From NCBI RefSeq assembly GCF_001941975.2, contig NZ_CP146991.1, positions 4,643,501-4,707,500 on the forward strand: 64,000 nucleotides of DNA. The letters run 5' to 3'. This DNA is from Sporomusa sphaeroides DSM 2875. GTDB taxonomy: Bacteria; Bacillota; Negativicutes; Sporomusales; Sporomusaceae. A program made the translations under genes and the position numbers. The notes under the pieces were generated by a model. That model ran no database searches and was not told the origin of the DNA. It saw only the letters and a program-made list of their open reading frames with translations. Shown one piece after another: positions 44,808 to 54,445 of this stretch; position 1 is the stretch's first letter, and the number at the start of each line of letters is the position of its first letter.

Positions 44808-44997
44808 AAGCTACCCACTCCCTATACTTAGTTGTGATGTAAATCTCACAGCTTTTGCAGCTTTTTTTCATCAAAATATCACTAGCAATCCTTCTGTAAT
44901 CGATACCCGTAGTATTCTTTTAGTATATAGACAGGCCATAAGTTCGTCAAGGGTATTACAAACCGTAAATAATCCGGTCTTTTCATTGACAAAACAG

Positions 44998-45040
44998 CAA
45001 TAAGAGTCCGTATCACCAAAAGTGGCGCGGACTCTTATTG
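44998..45040. terminator. Bidirectional terminator
   Basis: CAATAAGAGTCCG/CGGACTCTTATTG hairpin just behind the flavoprotein gene (minus strand). Confidence 0.75.
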
Positions 45041-45050
45041 CATGCTTATC

Positions 45051-45686
45051 TTATCGAATGAAGTTTGTCATTTTCTTTCTTTCCAGGGCGACAGGAGGTA
45101 CCAAAGGTTTACCGGCAGCCAGAACCTTTAATAACCAGGCCATATTTTTGCCTAAAACACGCATAATTTGATTACCTTCCTCATCCTGTTCCGCTTCCCC
45201 GGGTTTAAGACCATGAGTGACATTCCAGTAATTTGTCGTCGGTACAAGCATCTCGGAATACGTGATATAGTGGTTCAGCGAATCAAAGGTTGAAACACCG
45301 CCCGACCGCCTTACCGCCACCACGGTTGCGCCAACTTTATGCCGCAGCATGGACTTGTTAACCGAAGTCACATAAAAGGCCCGGTCTAAGAAGGACTTCA
45401 TTGTCCCGGCAATGCCGGCATAATGAACCGGTGAGCCTAATACGATTCCATCAGCTTCCTTCATCTTCTGAATCCAGTCATTTACCCCGTCATCGCCAAA
45501 TACACAGCGTTCATCCTGATTTTTGACACAACCCATACAGGCCGTGCAACCTCTTATAACCTGGTTGCCAACATGAATGAGTTCAAATTCTATGCCTTCT
45601 TCTTTGAGAGCTTCCCCGACAACGGCAAGTGCATGATGGGTATTACCTTTCGCGCGGGGACTTCCATTAAAAGCAACTACCTTCAT
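45051..45686 (-). CDS. Iron-sulfur flavoprotein / NADPH-dependent FMN reductase
   Basis: A 211-residue flavodoxin-fold protein: FMN loop FNGSPRAKGNTH at the start and a compact cysteine motif CTACMGC...C near residue 47-63 that in iron-sulfur flavoproteins binds a 4Fe-4S cluster; GSPVHYAGIAG is the second flavin loop. Probably an oxidative-stress or electron-transfer protein; it is divergent from catalase. Confidence 0.87.
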   Translation of the reverse strand: MKVVAFNGSPRAKGNTHHALAVVGEALKEEGIEFELIHVGNQVIRGCTACMGCVKNQDERCVFGDDGVNDWIQKMKEADGIVLGSPVHYAGIAGTMKSFLDRAFYVTSVNKSMLRHKVGATVVAVRRSGGVSTFDSLNHYITYSEMLVPTTNYWNVTHGLKPGEAEQDEEGNQIMRVLGKNMAWLLKVLAAGKPLVPPVALERKKMTNFIR

Positions 45687-45861
45687 AATTTACGCCTCCT
45701 AAACAGCATCGCTAAATTATTGGCACAGAAAGCGCCTTTATCAGTACCATTATATATTGGAAAATACAGCTACACAAGTCCGCACCAAAATGGTGCTTTG
45801 CATAAATTCATTTTTCAGGATAATACTACCTATTATGGAAATCGCGGAATGGGGGGTTAGT

Positions 45862-47913
45862 ATGAAACAACAAAGTAAAAATCCAAAAGACTTAGATCTT
45901 GACGCCGCCCGGGTCAGCCATGACAGCGGTTATCTCACCACCAATCAGGGTGTTGGTATTAGTAACACCGATGATGCTCTCAAAGCAGGCAAACGCGGCC
46001 CAACCCTAATGGAGGATTTTATCTTCCGGGAAAAAGTTACCCATTTTGACCATGAACGAATTCCTGAGCGCATTGTTCACGCTCGCGGGTCAGGAGCACA
46101 TGGTTATTTTCAGGTTTATAAAAACCTTACTCATCTGACAAAAGCTCATTTTCTCAGCGATCCCAAGCTGGTTACGCCGGTCTTTGTCCGTTTTTCCACC
46201 GTTGCAGGCTTTCGCGGTTCTGCGGATACAGTACGGGATGTCCGTGGTTTTGCGGTCAAATTCTACACGCAGGAAGGCAACTATGATATTGTTGGCAACA
46301 ACATGCCGGTGTTCTTTATTCAGGATGCCATTAAGTTCCCTGATCTCATCCATGCCTTAAAACCGGAACCCAACAATGAAATGCCCCAGGCGGCCTCAGC
46401 CCATGACACCTTCTGGGACTTTGTGGTGAATACTCCGGAGACCATGCACAATGTCATGTGGCTGATGTCTCCCCGCGCTGTTCCCAAGAGCTATCGCATG
46501 ATGGAGGGCTTTGGCATTAACACCTTCCGTCTGGTCAACGCCAAAGGTGAGTTTAAATTTGTAAAATTTCACTGGAAGCCTATTCTGGGTGTCCATTCCC
46601 TCGTCTGGGATGAGGCCCAGAAGGCTGCTGGCAAAGATCCTGATTTTAACCGCCGGGACCTTTGGGAGAATATTGAAAATGGCAATCCGGCCGAATTTGA
46701 ACTTGGCATTCAGGTGCTGGCTCCAGAGGATGAGTTCAAGTTTGATTTCGATATTCTGGACTGCACCAAGCTTTGGCCTGAGGAGTTAATCCCTGTGCAG
46801 AAAATCGGCAAGATGACACTGAACCAGAATCCGGATAATTTTTTTGCCGAAACAGAACAGGTGGCTTTTTGTCCGGCCAATGTGGTGCCAGGCATCGATT
46901 TTACCAATGATCCTATGCTCCAGGGCCGGCTGTTCTCCTATCTGGACACCCAGATTTCCCGTCTGGGAGGTCCCAACTTCCAACAGCTTCCCATTAACCG
47001 CCCGCTGCCCAAGGTTAACAACAACCAACGGGACGGCATGCACCGCATGACCATTGACAAGGGGCAAACCAGCTACTATCCCAACTCCCTGAATATGGGA
47101 GAGCCTCACGCCGCCCGCGCCGGTGAAAGCCATTTCGAACACTATCAGGAAAAGGTGGATGGCCACATTGTCCGGGAACGCAGTGAGAGCTTCCGGGATC
47201 ACTACACCCAGCCGGCGTTGTTTTGGAACAGTATGTCTGACTGGGAAAGAAAGCACATTATTGATGCTTTCCGGTTCGAGCTGGGCAAATGCAAAAATAA
47301 GAATACCCACCAAAAGCTTGTGGATATGCTGGGCAATGTTGATCCGGAACTGGCCCAAAAGGTTGCGGAAGGCTTGGGCGCCACCCCTCCGGCCAACACG
47401 GCAAATCCTACAACAGTTTCCTCAGCCGCACTCAGTATGGCCAATACTGCAAATAGCCCGAAAACCAGAAAGGTAGCTATCCTGATTGGAAACGGGTTCG
47501 ACAAAGCACAGTTTGATGCTATTACCTCCGCTCTCACAGCCGCCGGTGCTTGTTTTGATGTGGTATCCTGCAAGCTTGGACCAGCCACTGCTCAGGATAA
47601 CAGCACGGTAGAGTGTACCCAGACTTACACCACCACGGCCGCCGTCTTTTACGATGCTGTTTATATCCCTGGCGGCTCCCATATAGAGTCCCTCAAAGGC
47701 TCGGCAGATGTACAAAGTTTCCTCGGAGACACCTTTAACCATTATAAGACCATCGGTCTGAGCGGTGAAGCGACAGCTATGCTAACCCTGTTGCGACCTG
47801 GACAAAATGCGGAACCAGGCGTCATCTGCGATCTAACCGGCAACATGAAGAGTTATACTGCTGCGTTTCTGGAAGGACTTACACAAGGTCGCCATTTTCA
47901 GCGAAAGCTCTGA
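45862..47913 (+). CDS. katE: Large-subunit catalase (HPII type)
   Basis: A 683-residue clade II catalase. Start ATG 45862 follows GGGGGG; an upstream in-frame ATG at 45757 is less likely. Active-site regions [14 protein letters not shown] (His) and [29 protein letters not shown], heme-ligand Tyr region [16 protein letters not shown], and a C-terminal flavodoxin/DJ-1-like domain from about residue 535 ([15 protein letters not shown]). It removes hydrogen peroxide. Confidence 0.93.
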   Translation: MKQQSKNPKDLDLDAARVSHDSGYLTTNQGVGISNTDDALKAGKRGPTLMEDFIFREKVTHFDHERIPERIVHARGSGAHGYFQVYKNLTHLTKAHFLSDPKLVTPVFVRFSTVAGFRGSADTVRDVRGFAVKFYTQEGNYDIVGNNMPVFFIQDAIKFPDLIHALKPEPNNEMPQAASAHDTFWDFVVNTPETMHNVMWLMSPRAVPKSYRMMEGFGINTFRLVNAKGEFKFVKFHWKPILGVHSLVWDEAQKAAGKDPDFNRRDLWENIENGNPAEFELGIQVLAPEDEFKFDFDILDCTKLWPEELIPVQKIGKMTLNQNPDNFFAETEQVAFCPANVVPGIDFTNDPMLQGRLFSYLDTQISRLGGPNFQQLPINRPLPKVNNNQRDGMHRMTIDKGQTSYYPNSLNMGEPHAARAGESHFEHYQEKVDGHIVRERSESFRDHYTQPALFWNSMSDWERKHIIDAFRFELGKCKNKNTHQKLVDMLGNVDPELAQKVAEGLGATPPANTANPTTVSSAALSMANTANSPKTRKVAILIGNGFDKAQFDAITSALTAAGACFDVVSCKLGPATAQDNSTVECTQTYTTTAAVFYDAVYIPGGSHIESLKGSADVQSFLGDTFNHYKTIGLSGEATAMLTLLRPGQNAEPGVICDLTGNMKSYTAAFLEGLTQGRHFQRKL

Positions 47914-47951
47914 TAATCTCAGCGGCACGCAAAACTAAATTCTGTTAAACA

Positions 47952-47992
47952 CAACAAACCCGTGTAAATCAAAGATTTACACGGGTTTGTTG
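47952..47992 (+). terminator. Long hairpin behind catalase
   Basis: 19-bp perfect arms (CAACAAACCCGTGTAAATC and complement) around AAA; T's on both sides make it bidirectional. Confidence 0.8.
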
Positions 47993-47993
47993 C

Positions 47994-48036
47994 TGGTGCG
48001 CCCGAGAGACTCGAACCCCCGCAAAACGCGGTTTAG
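47994..48036 (-). pseudogene. tRNA-Arg 3' half relic
   Basis: 43 bases closely match the 3' half of tRNA-Arg(CCU) at 48797-48875 (a few substitutions, one missing base), then similarity ends abruptly at the anticodon arm. It is preceded by a terminator as the intact gene is. It looks like an att relic of a lost element or a broken tRNA duplicate. Confidence 0.65.
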
Positions 48037-48125
48037 AAGGTAAGTCAACCTGACCCTATTTTCCCCGGAAATAATCTTCATCTTTCCTGGAAACACTAAA
48101 AAATAAAAGCTGAGAGGTATTAAAC

Positions 48126-48299
48126 ATGTCTAAAGGTGATAGTGGAGCAACTCAACAAGATAGCTTCAATAAAAACGTGTCCGAGCAAGCACCGGTCAAA
48201 TACAATAATCCGCCAACAAGCGGTGCAATTCAGGATAAATTACGTGATGAGCCTGCTGTTAAAGCAAATCAAAATGTTTATGACGCTTTGTCAGAGTAA
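48126..48299 (+). CDS. Small hydrophilic protein, 57 residues
   Basis: ATG with AGAGG upstream; Gln/Asn-rich, polar sequence without membrane segment (SKGDSGATQQDSFNKNVSEQ at its start). Followed at 18 bases by a tiny membrane protein gene. Might be a spore-associated or stress small protein; no match recognised. Confidence 0.5.
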   Translation: MSKGDSGATQQDSFNKNVSEQAPVKYNNPPTSGAIQDKLRDEPAVKANQNVYDALSE

Positions 48300-48317
48300 T
48301 CCAGCCAGGAGGACGTC

Positions 48318-48404
48318 ATGACAATATTTGCAATCGTAATATTAATAGCTATCATCGGTTTGGTTATTGTATATTTTGACAGATTGACTTCTCCTTGGCG
48401 GTAA
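48318..48404 (+). CDS. 28-residue membrane peptide
   Basis: Very strong ribosome binding site (CCAGGAGG) before ATG 48318. One transmembrane helix (IFAIVILIAIIGLVIVYF) then a short polar tail. Probably a real small membrane protein; function unknown. Confidence 0.5.
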   Translation: MTIFAIVILIAIIGLVIVYFDRLTSPWR

Positions 48405-48524
48405 TTAATGGCCTCACCGCTATAATTGCCACTCCCTGATTACACGGCCACAGGGGCAGGTATAAAGAACAAACCACTTCATCCAGAAGGATCAAGCGGC
48501 TAATCAATGCTTCCCCATTAAGTT

Positions 48525-48635
48525 TTAAGCTACACTTTCTTCTAACTCTCTAATAAAATCAGGTAAGTCGGCCAGCAACTCTTCCAGTTCTTCTTCAGTT
48601 AAAGTAATCTCCAAATTATCAGGTGCCTTCTCCAT
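48525..48635 (-). CDS. 36-residue acidic protein
   Basis: ATG 48635 with GGTGGTG upstream. Very acidic helical peptide (EITLTEEELEELLADLPDFI). Small acidic peptides of this kind occur near sporulation genes, but no family is recognised. Confidence 0.4.
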   Translation of the reverse strand: MEKAPDNLEITLTEEELEELLADLPDFIRELEESVA

Positions 48636-48757
48636 CACTAACACCACCTTCAGTTAATAATGACTAACTTAATAATATACCAAAAATCAAGATAATTAGT
48701 TAAGACCTTGTAAATATTCGGTTAAAACCCAGCGATAACCCTGCTTACAAAACGCAA

Positions 48758-48790
48758 ACAAGCCTTCCAGCCAAACGCCGGAAGGCTTGT
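48758..48790 (-). terminator. Terminator behind tRNA-Arg
   Basis: ACAAGCCTTCC/GGAAGGCTTGT hairpin between the acidic peptide gene and the tRNA, in the right place to end the tRNA transcript. Confidence 0.7.
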
Positions 48791-48796
48791 TCTTTC

Positions 48797-48875
48797 TGGT
48801 GCGCCCGGAGGGACTCGAACCCCCGCAAGACGCGGTTTAGGAAACCACCGCTCTATCCACCTGAGCTACGGACGC
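48797..48875 (-). tRNA. tRNA-Arg(CCU)
   Basis: Cloverleaf with acceptor GCGTCCG/CGGGCGC, D-arm, anticodon loop TTCCTAA (anticodon CCT), T-arm GGTTCGAGTCC and encoded CCA. Confidence 0.93.
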
Positions 48876-49078
48876 AGATTTCATATCTTTTTCGCCATTT
48901 CTAGCCTCTTGCTCCATACCAAAACATGCAATTGACGGTTGCTCAAATGATGTCAACCCAGCATAATTAGCGACTTCGGCAGTAGTGGCAATACTAAAGA
49001 TAACGCTATTTAGTATAGCATTTTGAATGAGGCATTGTCAATTGTCGGGTATTGCCAATTTTCTTTCTAAACTGCCAC

Positions 49079-49468
49079 TCACTGAATCACTACGTCATAA
49101 CCCTCATGCCCAAGTGCCTGCAAAGCGCATTCCAGGTCTTTGGCTTTTACCAAAATGTAATCTGTATTGTAGGTAGAAACAGCAAAAATGCTTACCTTGA
49201 CTTTAGCAAGTATTGTGGCTACCACCGACAATATGCCTACCAGGCTAAAATCCAGTATGCCGGCAATTTTTAGTGCCCGCCAGCCTCTTTCACAGACCAC
49301 ATCTTCGGGGATAACCACCTCAGAGCAGACAATAGAAAGCTCCTCCGTTGTTTTCGTAATGGAAAAAAACTCGCCCTGGTATGCCCACTGCGGAATACTC
49401 TGGCTTGCACACAGCCGGCAAACACCCAGTGTGTCAACTAAAACCTCGAACTTTAATTTTTCTGTCAT
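49079..49468 (-). CDS. ACT-domain protein
   Basis: A 129-residue protein with two ACT-like halves; the second (ILDFSLVGILSVVATILAKVKVSIF then VSTYNTDYILVKAKDLE) matches the ACT_7/CASTOR-type fold that binds amino acids. Probably an amino acid sensor; partner unknown. Confidence 0.8.
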   Translation of the reverse strand: MTEKLKFEVLVDTLGVCRLCASQSIPQWAYQGEFFSITKTTEELSIVCSEVVIPEDVVCERGWRALKIAGILDFSLVGILSVVATILAKVKVSIFAVSTYNTDYILVKAKDLECALQALGHEGYDVVIQ

Positions 49469-49678
49469 TACTTACCTCCCCTCCTCATAACAGCCTCACC
49501 ACTATCCGGAAATCCAGTCAATGTTGTTTTTGCTTTCCTGTATGTCGTCGACAGTATCTGCCACACCCATATCATGCTACTATCCCCTGACATTTTGGCC
49601 TTGACAGTAAATAGATTTTTAATAATTGCATGCGATAATCAAGTCGTAGAATTTTAAGCACTTATAGGAGGAATGCAT

Positions 49679-50053
49679 GTGGCAGCAAAGGTAATTCCGT
49701 TTCCTGACAAGTATGAACCCAATATACCGGAAATAGAGAAGCTTATGCGGGAATGGTTGTGCAATGTGTCAGATGAGCGCAATTTCATTGACACGGTTGC
49801 CGCACGGATGATGAGTTTTATTCAGAACTATGCCAATACATGGTTTGAACCAAATTTCAATTTATCAGTACCGCCAACATTGACTTTTGAAGAGCGGAAA
49901 GCCCTCATAGCCTCCATTGAAACCGGTGTTGATGAGACGGCCAGGCAGGTGCAGGAGATGATTAACAGGATAATCATCGAACGGTTTTTGCTTGAAATAG
50001 AAATATATGAAACCAGGAAAAGCCAAACGCATTTTTCCCTAAACGGTAAATGA
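49679..50053 (+). CDS. Hypothetical helical protein
   Basis: A 124-residue protein. A GTG at 49679 lies at the right distance from TAGGAGGA, while the ATG at 49673 is too close. Helical and charged throughout (NIPEIEKLMREWLCNVSDE; QVQEMINRIIIERFLLEI), no membrane segment. Not recognised. Confidence 0.6.
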   Translation: MAAKVIPFPDKYEPNIPEIEKLMREWLCNVSDERNFIDTVAARMMSFIQNYANTWFEPNFNLSVPPTLTFEERKALIASIETGVDETARQVQEMINRIIIERFLLEIEIYETRKSQTHFSLNGK

Positions 50054-50080
50054 AACAGCCGCATAAAGGCCCGAAGCATT

Positions 50081-50108
50081 TGTAGAGTAATTAACTACAG
50101 ATGCTTAT
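50081..50108 (+). terminator. Terminator between convergent genes
   Basis: AGCATTTGTAG/CTACAGATGCT hairpin (about one mismatch) followed by a T-rich stretch. Confidence 0.6.
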
Positions 50109-50158
50109 TTTTTTGTTATGGCAAAATCCATCCTCAAGACAGTTCCCCTGCTTGCTGC

Positions 50159-50485
50159 TCATCTGGGCCAATACATAATAATCATAACCCCAATCAACGA
50201 TATCACACCGCCGATAATATCGAATTTATCCGGTACAACCTTATCTACACCCCAGCCCCAAAGAATGGACAAGGCGATAAACACTCCGCCATAGGCGGCA
50301 TACACCCGGCCAAAGTTCGCCGGCTGCAAGGTTGGTATCACCCCATACAAGACAAGAATTACGGCACCGGCGACCGCATAGCTAATCCCTTTGCCTTCCC
50401 TTAGCCAAAGCCATATCAGATAGCCGCCGCCAATCTCAAATAAGCCTGCCAGGATAAAATAGCCTATTGATTTTAAAAGTTCCAT
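50159..50485 (-). CDS. ynfA: YnfA family small membrane protein
   Basis: A 108-residue UPF0060 protein with four membrane helices ([32 protein letters not shown]). ATG 50485 behind GGGGGAG. Distant relative of small multidrug exporters; physiological role unknown. Confidence 0.9.
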   Translation of the reverse strand: MELLKSIGYFILAGLFEIGGGYLIWLWLREGKGISYAVAGAVILVLYGVIPTLQPANFGRVYAAYGGVFIALSILWGWGVDKVVPDKFDIIGGVISLIGVMIIMYWPR

Positions 50486-50594
50486 ACTCTCCCCCACTGA
50501 TTGATAATCGTTTTCATCCATCTATTTACTATAGCAGATTTTAGGCAAAGCGTAAATAAAAGGAAATTTTACAAATGCCCTCCTGCCACAGCTT

Positions 50595-50930
50595 TTACCC
50601 AAAGGCAAGTTGTACTAAAAGCATATAGAGCACTGTGCCGCCGCCAATACTGAGAAGGGTATTATTCAGTTTCAAGTGCAGCAGTACAATTGCGCCGATG
50701 GCTATAGCTTCAGGAATACCGTAAGGGGCAGCTAAAGGGGATACATTTTTCAAACAATACACGATTAAAAGCCCGATGGCCGCAAAGGGCAAAGTTTTGC
50801 CCAGATAGAGGATATATGCCGGCGTTTTATTGCTGTCAGGAAACAGAATAAACGGCAACGCTCTTGTCAGAAGCGTTCCGAAAGCAATGACCGCAATAAT
50901 AAGCAAAGACTGCTGGACTGTCTGGATCAT
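50595..50930 (-). CDS. azlD: Branched-chain amino acid export subunit AzlD
   Basis: A 111-residue membrane protein with three to four helices, typical AzlD (TLLTRALPFILFPDSNKTPAYI). Pairs with AzlC to export branched-chain amino acids. Overlaps azlC by 4 bases. Confidence 0.88.
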   Translation of the reverse strand: MIQTVQQSLLIIAVIAFGTLLTRALPFILFPDSNKTPAYILYLGKTLPFAAIGLLIVYCLKNVSPLAAPYGIPEAIAIGAIVLLHLKLNNTLLSIGGGTVLYMLLVQLAFG

Positions 50931-51613
50931 TCTGCCGCTCTCCTTTCAAGCCTTGCTCTAAGCAGGGTTAATAGCACAACAATCATTATCATAGACGGAA
51001 TAATAAAGTTACCGGCACCAAAAAGCAACAGACACAGCGCCGATGCAGCTATACCGATAATAGCCGGGGCATGGTATTTCTGCGATTTCCATTGTTCGAT
51101 AAAGATGACTACAAACAGCGCGGTCATAACAAAGTCGATGCCCTTGGTGTTAAAGGCGACCATGGAACCCAAAATCCCGCCCAAGGCGGAGCCAATGACC
51201 CAGTAGGCCTGATTGAGCAGGCTGATAAAAAACATGAACCAGCCGCGGTCTACGTCCTGAGGCGGTTCGGCCGAACAAAGTATCGAAAAGGTTTCGTCAG
51301 TAAGTCCGAAAATCAAATACGGTTTTTTCCTGCCTGTCCCACTGAACTGTCTGAGCATAGAAATACCATAAAACAGGTGCCTGGCATTAACTACCAGGGT
51401 TATTAGCAAGGCAGACAACGGTTGAAAAACTGTCGTGAGCAGACCGATTGCCACAAATTGCATGGCCCCCGCATAAATTACGGTACTCATTACAATTGCC
51501 CAGCCCACAGAATATCCTTTACTGCTTAATAATATGCCAAAGGCAAAACCAAGAAAAAGATAACCTGTTAAAACAGGAATCGTATGTGGAAAAGCCGCTT
51601 TCAGGGCTTTCAT
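50927..51613 (-). CDS. azlC: Branched-chain amino acid export subunit AzlC
   Basis: A 228-residue membrane protein, typical AzlC (GYLFLGFAFGILLSSKGYS; AGAMQFVAIGLL; NARHLFYGISMLR). ATG 51613 follows GGGAGA. Works with AzlD. Confidence 0.9.
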   Translation of the reverse strand: MKALKAAFPHTIPVLTGYLFLGFAFGILLSSKGYSVGWAIVMSTVIYAGAMQFVAIGLLTTVFQPLSALLITLVVNARHLFYGISMLRQFSGTGRKKPYLIFGLTDETFSILCSAEPPQDVDRGWFMFFISLLNQAYWVIGSALGGILGSMVAFNTKGIDFVMTALFVVIFIEQWKSQKYHAPAIIGIAASALCLLLFGAGNFIIPSMIMIVVLLTLLRARLERRAAE

Positions 51614-51694
51614 CTTTTCTCCCATAATCATAATCCCCACAATTCTCTATAATTGCCAACAATGCGGTTAGTCTTGTGTGCACAAGTCATGCTT

Positions 51695-51863
51695 TTACCC
51701 ACAAGCCCTACTGTTCTATTTATCCACATGCACAACATTCCGACTTATCCACAGAAAAAAGCTTGTTTTTTAAGTATCCGGTAACCCCTATACCGCTTTT
51801 TCCCCACAACTTCCACAAAGTTATCCCCAAAAACAGGTGTTTTGGGGATAACTTTGTGGATAA
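51695..51863. promoter_or_regulatory. DnaA-box cluster with long inverted repeat
   Basis: Three perfect TTATCCACA boxes (51720-51728, 51745-51753, and reversed at 51855-51863), two TTATCCCCA boxes (51821-51829 and reversed 51843-51851) and a near box at 51695. The last four lie in a 20-bp inverted repeat (51813-51832/51840-51859). It could be a DnaA-binding reservoir, a DnaA-regulated promoter, or a secondary origin. Confidence 0.65.
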
Positions 51864-51904
51864 CTTGTGTAAACCGGTGAAAAAAGTAAAGCGTGACGCT
51901 TTCG

Positions 51905-52195
51905 TCACGCTACCGGCCGGCTCCAATCTACATGTACGCCTGTTCTGCCCCAGATGCGGGTGAGGGCGGTTTTAAGACTTTCCACACTTTCCGCCGGGCG
52001 GATGGTTTCCTCGCGGAAATCCAAGAGCCCTTCACCGGGAACCCGGATAACATGTTCTGCTGCCAGGTAGGTTTCAATGATTTGGCGGACAGCCGCGTCA
52101 TCAAATATCACTTTCACCGTTTTACTTGCCTGATCATATTCAATATAACCGCATTTGTTGTTATACTGAACAGCCACCTTAAAATTATTTTCCAC
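51905..52195 (-). CDS. Hypothetical protein, 96 residues
   Basis: Small protein without membrane segment (KVAVQYNNKCGYIEYDQASK; a later LLDFREETIRP), GTG start. It lies between the DnaA-box cluster and ppk. No known domain. Confidence 0.6.
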   Translation of the reverse strand: MENNFKVAVQYNNKCGYIEYDQASKTVKVIFDDAAVRQIIETYLAAEHVIRVPGEGLLDFREETIRPAESVESLKTALTRIWGRTGVHVDWSRPVA

Positions 52196-52278
52196 AGTAT
52201 CGCCTCTTTCCTCTGTTCCGCTTTAAAAAATCAGCATCATAATCGTAGAAACACATTATTTCCACATATCCTAATATT

Positions 52279-52309
52279 ATACCGGCAGGGTGCAAAATCC
52301 TGCCGGTAT
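52279..52309 (-). terminator. Terminator of ppk
   Basis: TATACCGGCAGG/CCTGCCGGTATA hairpin right behind the ppk stop. Confidence 0.8.
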
Positions 52310-52316
52310 AAACTGC

Positions 52317-54440
52317 TTATTCCACGGCCCGGCGGTACATCGGTTTAAGCCGCTGCTCCATGGTGATATCCGGTGTTTGGGCATCTGCCTGAGCCTGAGT
52401 ATAAAATTCCTTTTGTGAATTGATGGCTTTGCCGCGCCTGTCAACCCGCCGGTAGGTACCGTCTTTTCTCATAATATAGGCCTTTTGATTGTCGGCCAGT
52501 GTTAGGTCCAGCATATCTTTGATCCGTTTAATGTGCTCTGGATCTTCGACCGGGAAAAAGAGCTCCACACGTTCGTTGAGATTGCGCGGCATCCAGTCGG
52601 CGCTGGATAAGAATATCCGCTCATCGCCGCCATTACCGAAATAAATAATGCGGTGATGTTCTAAAAACCGGCCGACAATGCTGCGTACCGTGATATTGTG
52701 GCTAACGCCGGCCACTCCCGGTCTGAGTACGCAAATTCCCCGGACGATGAGGTCAATTTTAACCCCTTTGCAGGAGGCTTCATACAACTTTAAGACAATA
52801 TCTTTATCCACAAGTGAGTTCATTTTAGCAATAATGTGACCGCCGCTGCCGGTCTGGGCAAATTCGATTTCGCGATCAATAAGTTCCTTAATTTTCTCCC
52901 GAAGTCCCAGCGGGGCAACCACAATTTTGTTCCACACCGGCGGGTCGGAATATCCTGACAGTACATTGAAGAAGGCTGACGCATCGGCACCAAACTGCTC
53001 GTTGGCGGTAAACAGCCCCATATCGGTATAGATTTTGGCCGTAGCGTCATTATAGTTGCCTGTGCCCATATGGACATAACGCTTAATACCGTCCTGTTCC
53101 TGTCTGACAACCAATACCATTTTTGCGTGGGTTTTGAGGCCAACCAGGCCGTAAATGACATGGCAGCCTGCTTCTTCCAGACGTTTGGCCCACAGGATAT
53201 TATTCTCCTCATCAAAACGGGCTTTTAGCTCGACAAGTACCGTAACCTGCTTGCCATTTTCGGCTGCCTGCGCCAAAGCTTTGACGATCGGCGAGTTGCC
53301 GCTGACCCGGTACAGGGTTTGTTTGATTGCCAGGACCTTCGGGTCCCAGGCAGCCTGCCGGACAAACTCCATAACCGGCTGAAAGGACTCATACGGATGA
53401 TGTAATAAAATGTCCTGCTGCTTGATCGCCTCATATAAGTCGACAACACCCGCAAGCTCCTTCGGCGGGTAGGACACTACCGGACTGTGCCGCAAATGCT
53501 CAAGCCCGGGCAGATCACTAAATTTAAAGAAACAAGCCGCATCCAGCGGACCGGAGATTTCGTAGACATCCTGTTCTTCAATATTCAGGTTATGCACCAG
53601 CAATTGCTTTAAAGGCCTGTTGCTGGTTTTGCCGATTTCCAGTCTCACGGCCTGGCCGCGTTTTCGCTGGCGCAGCGATTTCTCAACCTCGGCCAGCAGG
53701 TCTTCCGCGTCCTCTTCATCAATGGAAAGGTCGGCATTTCTGGTTATGCGAAAAGGCACTACATCTTTAATGTTATATCCATGGAATAAATGACCGCAAT
53801 AATGCTTGATAATATCCTCCAGGAAGACAAACTGCCGCTTAGCACCGGCAGAGGGAGCCTCCACAATCCGCGGCAGTACGGCGGGAACCTGGACAACGGC
53901 GGCATGGTCATCGCCGGCTTCCTGGCATAACAATATCGCAAGATTCAGGCTGCGATTGGCCAAAAAGGGAAACGGATGACCGGCATCCACTGCCATCGGG
54001 GTAATAACCGGAAAAATGGTGTTATTGAAAAAGTTCTCCATCCATTCCTGTGCCCGTTCATCCAGACTGGCGATATCCTTAAACGCAATATCCTTCTCTT
54101 CCAGCTCGGACATTATATTTTTCAAATACCGGTACTGGATCTTAACCAGTTCGTGGGTGTCTTCGGTAATGCAAATCAATTGCTGGCTCGCCGATAAACC
54201 GGCAGCGTCAACCTTATTGATCCCGCCTTCCAGCCGATGTTTGAGGCCGGCTACACGAATCATAAAAAATTCATCCAGGTTAGAGCTGGTAATGGCGATA
54301 AATTTGAGACGTTCCAGCAGCGGTGTAGGTTTAACATCGGCTTCGCCTAACACCCGCCGGTTGAACTTAAGCCAGCTTAACTCCCGGTTGAAAAAATATT
54401 CCGGGTCATCATGTATATCACAACTTTTGTCTTTGTCCAC
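52317..54440 (-). CDS. ppk: Polyphosphate kinase
   Basis: A 707-residue PPK1: N-terminal FNRELSWLKFNRRVLGEA, then SSNLDEFFMIRVAGLK, and in the catalytic part the phospho-His regions VELKARFDEENNI and THAKMVLVVR (His about 430). It makes polyphosphate from ATP, reversibly. It is in one operon with a Ppx/GppA-type gene five bases upstream. Confidence 0.96.
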   Translation of the reverse strand: MDKDKSCDIHDDPEYFFNRELSWLKFNRRVLGEADVKPTPLLERLKFIAITSSNLDEFFMIRVAGLKHRLEGGINKVDAAGLSASQQLICITEDTHELVKIQYRYLKNIMSELEEKDIAFKDIASLDERAQEWMENFFNNTIFPVITPMAVDAGHPFPFLANRSLNLAILLCQEAGDDHAAVVQVPAVLPRIVEAPSAGAKRQFVFLEDIIKHYCGHLFHGYNIKDVVPFRITRNADLSIDEEDAEDLLAEVEKSLRQRKRGQAVRLEIGKTSNRPLKQLLVHNLNIEEQDVYEISGPLDAACFFKFSDLPGLEHLRHSPVVSYPPKELAGVVDLYEAIKQQDILLHHPYESFQPVMEFVRQAAWDPKVLAIKQTLYRVSGNSPIVKALAQAAENGKQVTVLVELKARFDEENNILWAKRLEEAGCHVIYGLVGLKTHAKMVLVVRQEQDGIKRYVHMGTGNYNDATAKIYTDMGLFTANEQFGADASAFFNVLSGYSDPPVWNKIVVAPLGLREKIKELIDREIEFAQTGSGGHIIAKMNSLVDKDIVLKLYEASCKGVKIDLIVRGICVLRPGVAGVSHNITVRSIVGRFLEHHRIIYFGNGGDERIFLSSADWMPRNLNERVELFFPVEDPEHIKRIKDMLDLTLADNQKAYIMRKDGTYRRVDRRGKAINSQKEFYTQAQADAQTPDITMEQRLKPMYRRAVE

Positions 54441-54445
54441 TGTCG

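Noticed and set aside
51695-51863. Chromosomal oriC
   Set aside because: No dnaA, dnaN, rpmH or gidA neighbours and no clear unwinding element; only a DnaA-box cluster can be claimed.
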